A stretch of DNA of 64,000 nt from Streptomyces coffeae (GCF_016741875.1 NZ_JAERRF010000004.1:372001-436000), one strand, 5' to 3'. Positions 9,101-17,955 are shown, numbered from the stretch's first letter. Notes: generated by a model not told the origin, from the letters alone. Made by a program: numbers and translations.

Positions 9101-9263
9101 GGTCCTGTCCTGTCGATCTTCGTGGATCAGCCCGCGGCGTCTGGTGCCGTGGATCGCAAGGCGGAGGGTCGTCCTCGTACTGGGCGTACTCGGAAGATCC
9201 CGACAACGCGGCGAGGCGCGGTGCCAGGCGTCGCGGGCCCGCGAAGATCGGCAGGACAGGGCC
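9101..9263. mobile_element. 163-bp foldback element with terminal inverted repeats (MITE-like)
   Basis: The ends are near-perfect inverted repeats: GGTCCTGTCCTGTCGATCTT at the left and the complement of GGCCCTGTCCTGCCGATCTT at the right. Complementarity continues with interruptions towards the centre (GCGGCGTCTGG / CGACGCCTGG), so the whole element could fold into one long hairpin. TA dinucleotides flank both ends (9099-9100 and 9264-9265). This fits a TA target duplication as made by IS630/Tc1-mariner transposases; the family assignment is inference. No transposase is encoded. It lies between two convergent genes and may terminate both. I recall very similar sequences in intergenic regions of other streptomycetes. 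Confidence 0.75.
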
Positions 9264-10294
9264 TACGGAGGCGGCGTCGGCGCATGGTCCGGGCGGCTGG
9301 CCGTGGCCAGTCCGGCGAGCAGTCCCGCACCCGCCGTCACCTGCGAAAAGCTCAGCGCGTTGCCCAAGGACGCCTCGACGGCCAGAGCCGTGAGCGCCGC
9401 CGCGGCCGTCAGCACCACCGGGGTGGACCGGGGGGAGCGCCACAGCGCGTAGAGCATCCAGCCGAAGGCCGCGCCCAGCAGGGCCACCCCCGGTACCCCC
9501 TCGCCCGCCGCCTGCTGCAACGGGGCCGAGTGCGGTGTGGTCCGCGGGTCCGGCGCCTCCATGGCGGTGGGGCTCAGCTCGGTGAAGCGGTCCGGGCCCG
9601 CCCCGCGCACCGGGTTCTCCCCGGCGATCCGGGCGGCGTCCTGCCACAGCCGTACCCGGTGCTCGGTCAGCTGCTGCCGCAGCGCGGGTGGCAGTCCGCC
9701 CGGGACGGCGTTCGCCGCCACCGCCCAGCAGCCCCCGACGGTCACCGCGGCGATGAACGCAAGACCCGCCAGGCCCAGCAGCCGCTGCCGCAGCCGGGCG
9801 GCGGTGAACGAACACAGCAGTACGGCGGTGCTCGCCAGCCCGCCCGCCGTCCCGCCACCCACCGTGGCGGTGACCGCGATCGCCAGGGCCAGCAGCCACA
9901 GGGCGGAGCGCAGGAGGACCGGCCGCGCCGCCCATGCCGCACAGCAGGCCGCACCGGTGGCCAGGGTCCACTGCGCGGCGTCCACGCCCTCATGACCGGG
10001 CAGTCCCGCCGTCGTGGCGCAGGCCAGGCCGAACCCCGCGAGCGCCGCGGCCGTCGTGGCGGCGACCGGCAGCAGCGATCCGGCGATCCGGCCGCAGGCG
10101 TATCCGGCGGCCACCGCCAGTACGGCGAGCAGCACCCCCTCGGGGCGGGCCGTCCGTCCCACGGACGCGATGAGTGCCCATACCGCGCAGCCGCCCAGAA
10201 CCGCCGCGCCCGCGATGTCGGGTGTGCTGCCGCGGGCCGGTCTGTGCTGTCCCTGCTCTCCCTGCACGACCGGTCCCACCACTGATGACGTCAT
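9263..10294 (-). CDS. O-antigen-ligase-like polytopic membrane protein
   Basis: About 343 residues from an ATG at 10294 with a G-rich ribosome site. Eight to ten hydrophobic segments cover most of the chain. The periplasmic loop has LWQDAARIAGENPVRGAGPDRF and later TTPHSAPLQQAAGEGVPGVALL, the pattern of the Wzy_C/O-antigen ligase domain. Such proteins polymerise or ligate surface glycans onto lipid carriers; the substrate is unknown and no glycan cluster is adjacent. The TAG stop codon is made from the TA flank and last base of the adjacent 163-bp element. An ATG at 10354 is an alternative start. Confidence 0.8.
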   Translation of the reverse strand: MTSSVVGPVVQGEQGQHRPARGSTPDIAGAAVLGGCAVWALIASVGRTARPEGVLLAVLAVAAGYACGRIAGSLLPVAATTAAALAGFGLACATTAGLPGHEGVDAAQWTLATGAACCAAWAARPVLLRSALWLLALAIAVTATVGGGTAGGLASTAVLLCSFTAARLRQRLLGLAGLAFIAAVTVGGCWAVAANAVPGGLPPALRQQLTEHRVRLWQDAARIAGENPVRGAGPDRFTELSPTAMEAPDPRTTPHSAPLQQAAGEGVPGVALLGAAFGWMLYALWRSPRSTPVVLTAAAALTALAVEASLGNALSFSQVTAGAGLLAGLATASRPDHAPTPPP

Positions 10295-10492
10295 CCGTCG
10301 AACCCCCCGTCGTGACGGCACCGCGACCACGGCCGGAGACCGGATGCGGGCCATGACACCGGGAACGGTAGCGCTTGTACTGAGGTATGTGTATATGGTG
10401 CGCAGAAACGATGTGTCAGTAGTGAAACGGACACTCGGTGCGCGGGCGTGACCGCCGGGGCGGGGCCTTGGCCCGCCCGATACCCTCACCGC

Positions 10493-10972
10493 ATGGCGAT
10501 CCCCGACTTCATCCGTGACCTCAGGGCCACCGCGGGCCACCAGCTGCTGTATCTGCCGGGCGTGAGCGCGGTCGTCTTCGACGATGAGGGCCGGGTGCTG
10601 CTGGGCCGCCGCGCCGACAACGGCCGCTGGGTGATCATCTGCGGCATCCCCGAGCCGGGCGAACAGCCCGCCGAGGCCGTGGTGCGCGAGGTGGAGGAGG
10701 AGACCGCGGTCCGCTGTGTGCCCGAGCGGATCGTCCTCGTCCGCACCCTGGACCCGATGACGTACCCCAACGGCGACCAGTGCCAGTTCGTGGATGTCTG
10801 CTTCCGCTGCCGGGCCGTGGGCGGCGAGGCGCGGGTGAACGACGACGAGTCGCTGGAGGTCGGCTGGTTCGCGCTCGACGCGCTGCCCGCGATGGAGGAC
10901 TTCTCGCTGATCCGGATCAAGGAGGCGCTGGGCGACGGACCGACCTGGTTCGAGCCCGTCGGCGCGGAGTGA
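10493..10972 (+). CDS. NUDIX hydrolase
   Basis: A 159-residue single-domain protein. The Nudix box begins at GIPEPGEQPAEAVVREVEEE, with REVEEE supplying metal ligands; the usual Gly after it is Ala. Nudix enzymes cleave nucleoside diphosphates linked to another group. The substrate cannot be read from sequence, though MutT/ADP-ribose-pyrophosphatase-like activity is typical for this size. The ATG was chosen because the upstream 15 codons lack coding character. It lies divergent from the O-antigen-ligase-like gene and upstream of the SDR gene. Confidence 0.9.
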   Translation: MAIPDFIRDLRATAGHQLLYLPGVSAVVFDDEGRVLLGRRADNGRWVIICGIPEPGEQPAEAVVREVEEETAVRCVPERIVLVRTLDPMTYPNGDQCQFVDVCFRCRAVGGEARVNDDESLEVGWFALDALPAMEDFSLIRIKEALGDGPTWFEPVGAE

Positions 10973-11048
10973 CCGCCCATCACCGGGGACCGAAGTATGT
11001 GCCCCGGCCACATCGGTGCGGGCGCGGTCGCTGTCTAGTCTGCCGCTC

Positions 11049-11855
11049 ATGAGCGCCGCCACCCCCTCAGCTCCCATCCCCTCCGGCTCCGCCGCCCTCG
11101 ATCTGACCGGCCGCACCGCACTGGTCACCGGCGCCGCCGGGGGCATCGGCCGGGCGTGCACCCTGCGGCTGGCCGCCGCGGGCGCCACCGTACGCGCCGT
11201 CGACCTGGACGCCGAGGGGCTGGCCCGGCTGGTGGCCGCCGGCCCCGCCGGGCCGGGCACCGTCGAGGCATGGGCCCTGGACCTGACCGACCTCGACGCC
11301 GCCGAACGGGCCGCCGCGGGCACCGACATCCTCGTCAACAACGCCGGGCTCCAACTCGTCCGCCCCATCGAGGACTTCCCGCCCGAGGTCTTCTCCCGGG
11401 TCCTCACGGTGATGCTGGAGGCCCCCTTCCGGCTGGTGCGGGGCGCGTTGCCGGATATGTACGGCCAGGGCTGGGGCCGGATCGTCAACATCTCCTCCGT
11501 GCACGGTCTGCGCGCCTCCCCCTACAAGGCGGCGTATGTGGCCGCCAAACACGGGCTCGAAGGGCTGTCCAAGGTGGCCGCCCTGGAGGGCGCCGCCCAC
11601 GGGGTGACCTCCAACTGCGTCAACCCCGGCTATGTGCGCACCCCACTCGTCGAACGGCAGATCGCCGACCAGGCCGAGGCCCACGGGATCTCCCCGGAGC
11701 GCGTCATCAGCGAGGTGATGCTCGCCGACGCGGCGGTCAAGCGGCTCGTGGAACCGGAGGAGGTCGCCGAGGCCGTCGCCTATCTGTGCGGTCCGCACAC
11801 CTCCTTCATCACCGGCGCCTCGCTCACCATGGACGGCGGATGGACCGCCCACTGA
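11049..11855 (+). CDS. 3-hydroxybutyrate dehydrogenase-like short-chain dehydrogenase
   Basis: The 268-residue SDR has the cofactor motif TGAAGGIG (about 27-34), NNAG, catalytic Ser in NISSVHG and YxxxK in YVAAK, then NPGYVRTPLVERQI. The SSVHG...SPYKAAYVAAKHG pattern and the NPGYVRTPLVE segment are typical of D-3-hydroxybutyrate dehydrogenases, which interconvert 3-hydroxybutyrate and acetoacetate with NAD. It is followed by the GAF/PucR regulator after 146 bp. That pairing recurs in streptomycetes as far as I recall and suggests that the regulator controls this enzyme. Confidence 0.88.
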   Translation: MSAATPSAPIPSGSAALDLTGRTALVTGAAGGIGRACTLRLAAAGATVRAVDLDAEGLARLVAAGPAGPGTVEAWALDLTDLDAAERAAAGTDILVNNAGLQLVRPIEDFPPEVFSRVLTVMLEAPFRLVRGALPDMYGQGWGRIVNISSVHGLRASPYKAAYVAAKHGLEGLSKVAALEGAAHGVTSNCVNPGYVRTPLVERQIADQAEAHGISPERVISEVMLADAAVKRLVEPEEVAEAVAYLCGPHTSFITGASLTMDGGWTAH

Positions 11856-11856
11856 A

Positions 11857-11916
11857 CGGAAGCCCACGGAGCGGAAGCCCACGGAGTGGACGCGCACCGA
11901 GCGGAAGCCCGCCCGG
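11857..11916. repeat. Four tandem 15-bp repeats
   Basis: CGGAAGCCCACGGAG occurs twice exactly, then TGGACGCGCACCGAG and CGGAAGCCCGCCCGG follow without gaps. The array starts directly after the SDR stop codon and lies 85 bp before the regulator start. Confidence 0.85.
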
Positions 11917-12001
11917 AGAGCTCCCCACCAGGGCGCTGGACCGCCTTTCCGCACGTCCGACGGCTGGCGCCGCCGCACCCGGCGGGAGTATCCCTGGGAC
12001 C

Positions 12002-13954
12002 ATGGCCGAGGATCAGCCGGAGACCCCGTACCTGGAACTGCTGGCGCGCGGCGCGCCCCCCGAGGCGTACGAACGCCCGGGGCTGCGCGCCCGCGCCGAA
12101 AAGGCCCCGGCCGGGCGGCTCGCGGCGCTGGACCGCGCCAAGCTGCTCGCCCTCCGCGTCCGCGGTGAGCTGGAGGGACGGCGGCGCCGCGAGGCCGAGC
12201 TGTCCGCGCTCTTCGAGACCGCGCATGACCTCGCCGGGCTGCGCGATCTGGACGCGGTGCTCCAGGCCATCGTCCAGCGCGCCCGTTCGCTGCTGGGCAC
12301 CGAGGTGGCCTATCTGACGCTCCACGACCCGACGGCCGGTGACACCTATATGCGGGTCACCGACGGCTCGGTCTCGGCCCGCTTCCAGCAGCTGCGGGTC
12401 GGCATGGGGGAGGGGCTCGGCGGGCTGGTGGCTCAGACCGCCCGCTCCTATGTGACCGACAGCTACTTCGACGACCCCCGCTTCCAGCACACCCACTCCA
12501 TCGACGCGGGCGTCCGGGACGAGGGTCTGGTCGCCATCCTCGGGGTGCCGCTGCTGCTCGGCAGCGGTGTCATCGGGGTGCTGTTCGCGGCCGACCGCCG
12601 GGCCCGGGTCTTCGAACGGGAGCAGATCGCGCTGCTCGCCTCGTTCGCCGCCCACGCGGCCGTGGCGCTCGACACGGCCAACCTGCTCGCCGAGACCCGT
12701 ACGGCGCTGGCCGAACTGGAGGCCGCCAACGAGATCATCCGGGACCGCAGCGGGGTGATCGAGCGCGCCTCCGACGTCCATGACCGGCTGACCGAACTGG
12801 TGCTGCGCGGCGGCGGGGTGCACGATGTCGCCGACGCGGTGGCCGAAGTGCTCAGCGGCTCGGTGGAGTTCGTCGACGCCGACCGGGCGCCCGCGGCGGC
12901 CGTGGACCGCTCGCGGTCCGACGGCCACGCGGTCCGGCACGGTGAGGACTGGATCGCCGCCGTCTCCGCGGGCGGCGAACTGCTCGGCGCGCTGGTGCTG
13001 CACGGCCACCCCGGCCTCGACCCGGTGGACCAGCGCACCCTGGAGCGGGCCGCGATGGTCACCTCGCTGCTCCAGCTCGCCCGGCGCTCCGCGGGCGAGG
13101 CCGAACAGCGGGTGCGCGGCGAGTTGCTGGACGACCTCCTCGACACCCCCGACCGCGAGCCACGGCTGCTGCGCGAGCGCGCCGCCCGGCTGCGGGCGGA
13201 CCTGGACGCGCCCCATGTGGTCCTCGCCGCGGGCCTCGACGCGCCCGCCACGGCAGGTACGGCCGGTGCGTGCGTCGTGGGTCCGGGCGGTGGCGCGCCC
13301 GCCGAGGAGGCCGCCGACCGGCAGCGCCTGTGGTCCGCCGCTTCCCATCTGGCCGCCACCGGGCACGGCCTGGCCGCCGCCCGCGACGGCGGCACCGTGC
13401 TGCTGCTGCCGCTGGCCGAGGGCGACACCGCCGACGCCCTGGCCCGGCGGACCGCCCGCCAGCTGGGCACGGCGCTGCGCGCGCCGGTCACCGTCGGCGC
13501 CTCCGCTCCGGTGCCCGAGCCCGCCGCCCGGCCCGGCGAGGTCGCCTCCGGCTACGCCGAGGCGCGGCGCTGTCTGGCCGCGCTGCGGGTGCTCGGCCGG
13601 GCCGGACAGGGCGCGGCCGCCGAGGACTTCGGCTTCCTGGGACTGCTGCTGGGCGCCACCCGCGACGGCGCGCGGGACGGCGCCCGGGTCCAGGACTTCG
13701 TCCACCGCACCATCGGCGCGGTCCTGGACTACGACGCCCGCCGCGGCACCGACCTGGTGCGCACCCTGGACGCGTACTTCGCGAGCGGGATGAGCCCGGC
13801 CCGTACCAAGGACGAACTCCACGTCCACGTCAACACGGTCGCCCAGCGGCTGGAGCGGGTCGGGCGACTGCTCGGCCCCGACTGGCAGTCGCCGTCCCGC
13901 TCCCTGGAGATCCAGCTCGCGCTGCGGCTGCACCGGCTGGCCTCGGCCCGCTGA
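12002..13954 (+). CDS. GAF-domain transcriptional regulator with PucR-type HTH
   Basis: A 650-residue cytosolic protein. A GAF domain (about 60-195) includes VGMGEGLGGLVAQTARSYV, then the FRP-like IAILGVPLLL region. A coiled-coil segment follows (about 205-250), then a CdaR/PucR-type middle region. The C-terminal HTH (about 590-645) has TLDAYFASGMSPARTKDELHVHVNTVAQRLERV in two parts. PucR-type factors respond to small metabolites. Position directly downstream of a 3-hydroxybutyrate-dehydrogenase-like gene suggests control of ketone-body or PHB metabolism. The ATG at 12002 was chosen; the frame is open upstream but overlaps the SDR gene. Confidence 0.88.
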   Translation: MAEDQPETPYLELLARGAPPEAYERPGLRARAEKAPAGRLAALDRAKLLALRVRGELEGRRRREAELSALFETAHDLAGLRDLDAVLQAIVQRARSLLGTEVAYLTLHDPTAGDTYMRVTDGSVSARFQQLRVGMGEGLGGLVAQTARSYVTDSYFDDPRFQHTHSIDAGVRDEGLVAILGVPLLLGSGVIGVLFAADRRARVFEREQIALLASFAAHAAVALDTANLLAETRTALAELEAANEIIRDRSGVIERASDVHDRLTELVLRGGGVHDVADAVAEVLSGSVEFVDADRAPAAAVDRSRSDGHAVRHGEDWIAAVSAGGELLGALVLHGHPGLDPVDQRTLERAAMVTSLLQLARRSAGEAEQRVRGELLDDLLDTPDREPRLLRERAARLRADLDAPHVVLAAGLDAPATAGTAGACVVGPGGGAPAEEAADRQRLWSAASHLAATGHGLAAARDGGTVLLLPLAEGDTADALARRTARQLGTALRAPVTVGASAPVPEPAARPGEVASGYAEARRCLAALRVLGRAGQGAAAEDFGFLGLLLGATRDGARDGARVQDFVHRTIGAVLDYDARRGTDLVRTLDAYFASGMSPARTKDELHVHVNTVAQRLERVGRLLGPDWQSPSRSLEIQLALRLHRLASAR

Positions 13955-13980
13955 ACGCCGATATGGAGTACGGACGTCAC

Positions 13981-14013
13981 GACGCGGGCCCCGGACCGTC
14001 CGGGACCCGCGTC
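13981..14013 (+). terminator. Hairpin after the GAF/PucR gene
   Basis: A 15-bp stem with one mismatch: GACGCGGGCCCCGGA pairs with TCCGGGACCCGCGTC around loop CCG. It starts 26 bp after the stop codon. Confidence 0.75.
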
Positions 14014-14099
14014 CGTACACGTGCGTGACCAGACGCGCGCGTTACGGGGCCGAGGCCGAACGGGGCGCGCGCGCTCCGCCGCGTCCACCGCCCCCGCGG

Positions 14100-14545
14100 C
14101 GCCCCGAAGTTCCGGGTGTCGATGAGGAGGAGGAACGGGAAGGCCCAGCCGCCCACGCCCGCCGCCCCCAGCAGATACACCGGGCGCCGCCCGATCCGGT
14201 CCGACGGCCATCCGGGCGCCCATGGTGATCAGCACATCCCGCCAGTGCTGGCGCAGGACGCCGACCAGCGGCGTCTTCTCGGCCGCGTCCGGCTGCCGTC
14301 CGGCCTCGGCGTTCTTCCGGGCTTCCGCCTTCCGGGCCTCGGCCCGGGCCAACGCCGCCTGGAAGACCGGTGATTCATCGACAGAGAGACGAATCCACAA
14401 GCCGACCAGTACGAGTACCCCGGACAGCAGGAACGGCACCCGCCAGCCCCAGGACTCGAACGCGGACGCGAACCCCTGGACCAGCCGCAGCGCGGTCACC
14501 AGCACCGGCGCGGCCGAGCCGACCGCCACACCGTAGGAAGGCGCA
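14100..14545 (-). pseudogene. Remnant of an MHS-family (MFS) transporter gene
   Basis: Recognisable pieces of a metabolite:proton symporter are joined with the intervening parts missing. YGVAVGSAAPVLVTALRLVQG jumps to AFESWGWRVPFLLSG, then SVDESPVFQAAL and TPLVGVLRQHWRDVLITMGARMA. A frame change at about 14205 follows and skips to SDRIGRRPVYLLGAAG and WAFPFLLLIDTRNF, after which homology ends. N and C termini are absent. The gene is therefore dead, with at least two internal deletions and one frame change. This reading rests on remembered family sequence order, not on an alignment. Confidence 0.75.
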
Positions 14546-14687
14546 GGTCAGCGGCGTATGTGGTGGGACGCCACAGTTCGCTGCCGCGGTGTGCGCCTGG
14601 CGGCCATGACACCGGCCCGCCGGGCTCGCGAAGTTCCGCCGGACAGAGCCTGAGCGGCCTCGCTGACGTCCGGTGCGGTTCGGTTGT

Positions 14688-14770
14688 GCCCCGAAGGGGC
14701 GGGGCTGTGTCGATGTGCGGCTCCGCCGCGTGGGCGCGGCCGGCCACGACGCAGCCGCGGACGAACGACC
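14688..14770. repeat. Streptomyces-type dispersed intergenic repeat (putative)
   Basis: The segment begins with a GCCCCGAAGGGGC hairpin followed by GGGGCTGTGTCGATGTGCGG and CTCCGCCGCGTGGGCGCG. I recall this sequence pattern recurring between genes in many Streptomyces genomes. The rest of the 253-bp space between the transporter remnant and the TetR gene shows no gene. Confidence 0.45.
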
Positions 14771-14798
14771 GCACCTCGCGGCACTTCCCGCGGAGCGC

Positions 14799-15482
14799 TC
14801 AGTGTTCGGTGCGCGCCTGGCGGGCGCGGCGGGTTCTGCCCAGGTGGCTTACGGCGGTGGCGAACTGCTCCTGGGTGAGCGCCGGGGCCGGGAGGGGACC
14901 GGCCGCCTCGGGGCGGAGGGCGTCGAGGAGCAGGGCCAGATAGCGACGCCAGGCCGAGGGGGACGCGGCCGCCGCGCCGGGGACCGTGCGGCCCAGCATG
15001 AGAGTGAGGAAGAGGAAGTCCTCGGCGGTGATGTCGGTCCGGACCGCCCCGTCCTTCTGGGCACGCCGGAGGAGGACATCGATGGTCTTGCGGTGTTCCG
15101 CCCGGAGGCTGTCGAGCGAGGGCACACCCTGGATGTTGGTGGTCATCAGGTCGTTGGTGCCCCGGTCGGTGGCGAGCAGGGTGAAGATCCGCTCGAGGTA
15201 GGAGACGAGTCCGCCCCAGGCGTCGATGCTCTGCCGGGCCTCCAGCGCGGCCCGCAGAATGTCCTTGAGAGACTCGCCGAAGACGGCTTCGATGAGCTCG
15301 GCCCGGCCGGCGAACCGGCGGTAGAGGGTGGCGCTGCCGACTCCGGCACGCCGGGCTATGTCATCGAGCGGTGCGTCCACGCCCTGGTCGGCGTAGATTT
15401 CCCGGGCCGCTGCGATCAGCATCTCGCGGTTGCGCTGCGCATCGCGGCGCAACGGAGTCACCTTGTTCACACGGTCGCCCAT
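14799..15482 (-). CDS. TetR-family transcriptional regulator
   Basis: The 227-residue product has an N-terminal HTH (about 14-60): NREMLIAAAREIYADQG, then IARRAGVGSATLYRRFAGR. The C-terminal ligand-binding domain resembles the TetR_C_33/SbtR-like class often encoded beside oxidoreductases. It lies downstream of the P450 gene in the same orientation, separated by 164 bp, so it may have its own promoter; just upstream of its ATG is the AT-rich GTTTAGTGTTAGGG. It could regulate the diterpene operon or be an unrelated neighbour. Confidence 0.88.
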   Translation of the reverse strand: MGDRVNKVTPLRRDAQRNREMLIAAAREIYADQGVDAPLDDIARRAGVGSATLYRRFAGRAELIEAVFGESLKDILRAALEARQSIDAWGGLVSYLERIFTLLATDRGTNDLMTTNIQGVPSLDSLRAEHRKTIDVLLRRAQKDGAVRTDITAEDFLFLTLMLGRTVPGAAAASPSAWRRYLALLLDALRPEAAGPLPAPALTQEQFATAVSHLGRTRRARQARTEH

Positions 15483-15646
15483 GAGCGGAAACCCTAACAC
15501 TAAACGGGGAACTCTCTCCGGTTCATGTTTGAAATCGCGGGACTGGGGAAAGACCCCCATTTCCCGTGGTCGGAGAGGGATAATGGACAGAGACCGGGCC
15601 ACGGCAGGGTGCCGCCGCGGCCCGTGAGGAGGCGTCAGCCGGGTCC

Positions 15647-17005
15647 TCAGCGCGGCATCGGCATCATCGCCAGCGGGCCGGAGGTGAGGCTCATCTGCGG
15701 CCGGGGACGGAGTCTGGTGCCGGGCACGGGGCGCAGCCGCCAGCGCCGGGCGACGGTGGCCAGCGCGAGGGTCGCCTCGGTCATGCCGAAGACATCGCCG
15801 ACACACTTCCGGCTTCCGGCGCCGAACGGCAGATAGGACCCGCGCGTCACGTCCTTGGCCCGCTCCGGAAGCCAGCGGTCGGGGTCGAAGGACTCCGGCC
15901 GGGGGAACAGCCTGCCGTCGCGGTGCAGCATGTAGGGGCTGATCAGCACATCGGACCCCGGGGGCAGCCGGCGCCCGGCCAGCTCCGTGCTCTCGGTGGT
16001 GGTGCGGGTGATGATCCAGGCGGGCGGGAACAGCCGGAGCGCCTCGGTGAACACCCGCTGGGTGTAGCCGAGTCGGGGCACATCGGGGTGGCCAGGGGGC
16101 CGGTCGCCCACCACCTGATCGACCTCGGCGTGCAGCCGGGCCTCGGCCGCCGGGTTCCGGCCCAGCAGAAACCAGGTCCAGGTCAGGGCGGCGGCGGTGG
16201 TCTCGATCCCGGCCAGTAGCAGGGTCAGCACCTGGTCGTGGACCTCGCGTTCCGACAGCCGTTCGCCGGTCTCCTCGTCCCGGGCGGCGAACAGCGCGGA
16301 GAGCAGATCGCCGCGGTCGCCGCCGGTGGCCCGGTAGTCGGCGATCAGTTGGTCGATGCGCCGGTGGAGCTGGGTCAGGGCCGTTGCGAAGGCGCGGTTG
16401 GCGTGGAGCGGAAGCCGGGAGACCAGTCCGGTGGGGTCGATCGCCCGGTGGTACGCGCCCTGGACGACGGTCCGCAGACAGCGCTGGACCTCGGCCACGG
16501 CGTGCGGCGCCATATCGGTGGTGAACAGTGCGCGGGCGGTGACCCTGGTGGTGAGCGCCTGCATCTCCCGGCTGACGTCGACCACCCGGTCCGTGGTCCA
16601 CGATCCGGCCACCGCCTCGCACTCATGCCGCATCACCTCGGCGTAGCCCTCGACCCGGGCGGTGTGGAAGGCGGGTTGCACCAGCCGCCGCTGCCGTCGG
16701 TGGTCCGCCCGTCCGGCGGTGATCAGGCCGTTGCCGAGGATCTGCCGGGCCTTGTCCTTCACCGGACCGCCGGTGTCGAAGACGCGTCCGTTGAGGAGCA
16801 CCTGCTGGACCAGCTCGGGATGGCAGGGCAGTTGGACCCGCTGGGGGCCCAGCCGGAGTTCGACGAGATCGCCGTGGGCGGGCAGGGAGGACAGGAAGCC
16901 CAGGGGGCGCCGGGCCAGTTGCAGGGCGTGACCGATCAGCGGGAGCCCGCCGGGGGCGGTGGCGACCTGCCAGTCGCGGGTGACCGTGCGCTGCGCGGTC
17001 CTCAT
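15647..17005 (-). CDS. Cytochrome P450, probable diterpene hydroxylase (CotB3/CotB4-like role)
   Basis: The 452-residue P450 has the I-helix AGIETT (265-270), ExxR at Glu321-Arg324 and the heme loop FGAGSRKCVG with thiolate Cys401. It starts with an ATG 26 bp after the cyclase stop codon and is clearly co-transcribed with it. In the cyclooctatin pathway, CotB3 hydroxylates C-5 and CotB4 hydroxylates C-18 of the CotB2 product. Only one P450 is present here, so it may perform one of these steps or a different oxidation. The redox partners (ferredoxin and reductase) are not in the window. Which of the two CotB enzymes it resembles more cannot be decided without alignment. Confidence 0.88.
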   Translation of the reverse strand: MRTAQRTVTRDWQVATAPGGLPLIGHALQLARRPLGFLSSLPAHGDLVELRLGPQRVQLPCHPELVQQVLLNGRVFDTGGPVKDKARQILGNGLITAGRADHRRQRRLVQPAFHTARVEGYAEVMRHECEAVAGSWTTDRVVDVSREMQALTTRVTARALFTTDMAPHAVAEVQRCLRTVVQGAYHRAIDPTGLVSRLPLHANRAFATALTQLHRRIDQLIADYRATGGDRGDLLSALFAARDEETGERLSEREVHDQVLTLLLAGIETTAAALTWTWFLLGRNPAAEARLHAEVDQVVGDRPPGHPDVPRLGYTQRVFTEALRLFPPAWIITRTTTESTELAGRRLPPGSDVLISPYMLHRDGRLFPRPESFDPDRWLPERAKDVTRGSYLPFGAGSRKCVGDVFGMTEATLALATVARRWRLRPVPGTRLRPRPQMSLTSGPLAMMPMPR

Positions 17006-17031
17006 GTGAAGAGTCCTTCCTGTGCGGCGCC

Positions 17032-17955
17032 CTACTGGATGCGCGAGTTGACGTGGTTCACGGCCGCCCGGTAGCGCTCGCTGCCGGTGGTCCAGATGAA
17101 GTTGCCGTACACCAGGTCCAGCAGGATGTCCCGGCTGACCTCGTCGAACGCGTGGATGCACCGGATGTCCTCGGCGATGTCGTCCAGCCGGTCCTGGAAG
17201 AACTCCTTGAACGCGCCCTCGTCGGAGACGTCGCACAGCCGGAAGCAGTTGGTGATCTGCCCCAGCGAGACCTCGCGGTCGTAGGAGTAGAAGTCGTTGA
17301 CGACGGCGAGACCCCGGGTGGTCATCCGGGCGGCCAGGCCCGTCTTGGCGTGCTCGGTGAACTCCCGGTGCCGGTAGACGGGATAGGACATCTTCATCCA
17401 GAAGTCGACGCCCACGTCGGTGATCCGGAAGCGGAAGTACTGCTCCGGGGAGGTCCCGCAGAGCGCCGCCTTGAGCGGCGAGTCACGGAACATGTGGTCG
17501 CTGGTGACGAAGGCGCGGGCGGCCTCGTACGCGAACCAGGCGTCCTCCTCGTCGTAGTAGCGCTCGCAGATCGCGCGCAGCCGGGGCAGGAACAGCTCGA
17601 AGTCGTGCAGGGCGGGATCCATGTCGTCCCAGACGAACGTCACGCAGTTGAGGACGCAGACGGCCTTGAACGCCTCCGTGTCCCGTAGGTGACGGTCGCT
17701 CTGGGACCAGCACACCACCTCCATATAGGAGATCCAGCGCTCGTCGGAGACCGTCTTGCCCAGGGGCGCCACGGCCGCGTTGCACGCGGCGATGACCTCG
17801 CGCAGCTCCTCGGGGGTCAGGATCCGGGGGACCGGCCGGTGACCGATACGGCGGTCGAAGAGCTCGGCGAACCGGCGGGTGCACTCCTGCCGGTACGGGC
17901 GCAGGCTGGACGTGCCGAGGTCGGCGGGCCCGGCCGTGAAGAGGTCGGTGGTCAT
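17032..17955 (-). CDS. cotB2: CotB2-type diterpene cyclase (probable cyclooctat-9-en-7-ol synthase)
   Basis: A 307-residue class I terpene synthase, the same length as CotB2. The first metal motif is the unusual DDMD at 110-113 rather than DDxxD. The second is NDFYSYDRE at 220-228 (Asn220, Ser224, Glu228). Arg294-Tyr295 form the C-terminal RY pair. Residues known to steer CotB2 catalysis are all present at the same numbers: Asn103, Phe107, Phe149, Phe185, Trp186 and Trp288. Established knowledge: CotB2 converts GGPP into the 5-8-5 fused cyclooctat-9-en-7-ol. The start overlaps the GGPP synthase stop (ATGA), which implies translational coupling. Product identity is inferred from residue conservation. 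Confidence 0.9.
   Translation of the reverse strand: MTTDLFTAGPADLGTSSLRPYRQECTRRFAELFDRRIGHRPVPRILTPEELREVIAACNAAVAPLGKTVSDERWISYMEVVCWSQSDRHLRDTEAFKAVCVLNCVTFVWDDMDPALHDFELFLPRLRAICERYYDEEDAWFAYEAARAFVTSDHMFRDSPLKAALCGTSPEQYFRFRITDVGVDFWMKMSYPVYRHREFTEHAKTGLAARMTTRGLAVVNDFYSYDREVSLGQITNCFRLCDVSDEGAFKEFFQDRLDDIAEDIRCIHAFDEVSRDILLDLVYGNFIWTTGSERYRAAVNHVNSRIQ

Noticed and set aside
11780..14020. 746-codon minus-strand frame opposite the GAF/PucR gene
   Set aside because: Gly/Arg/Val-rich shadow; the plus strand encodes recognisable GAF and HTH domains.
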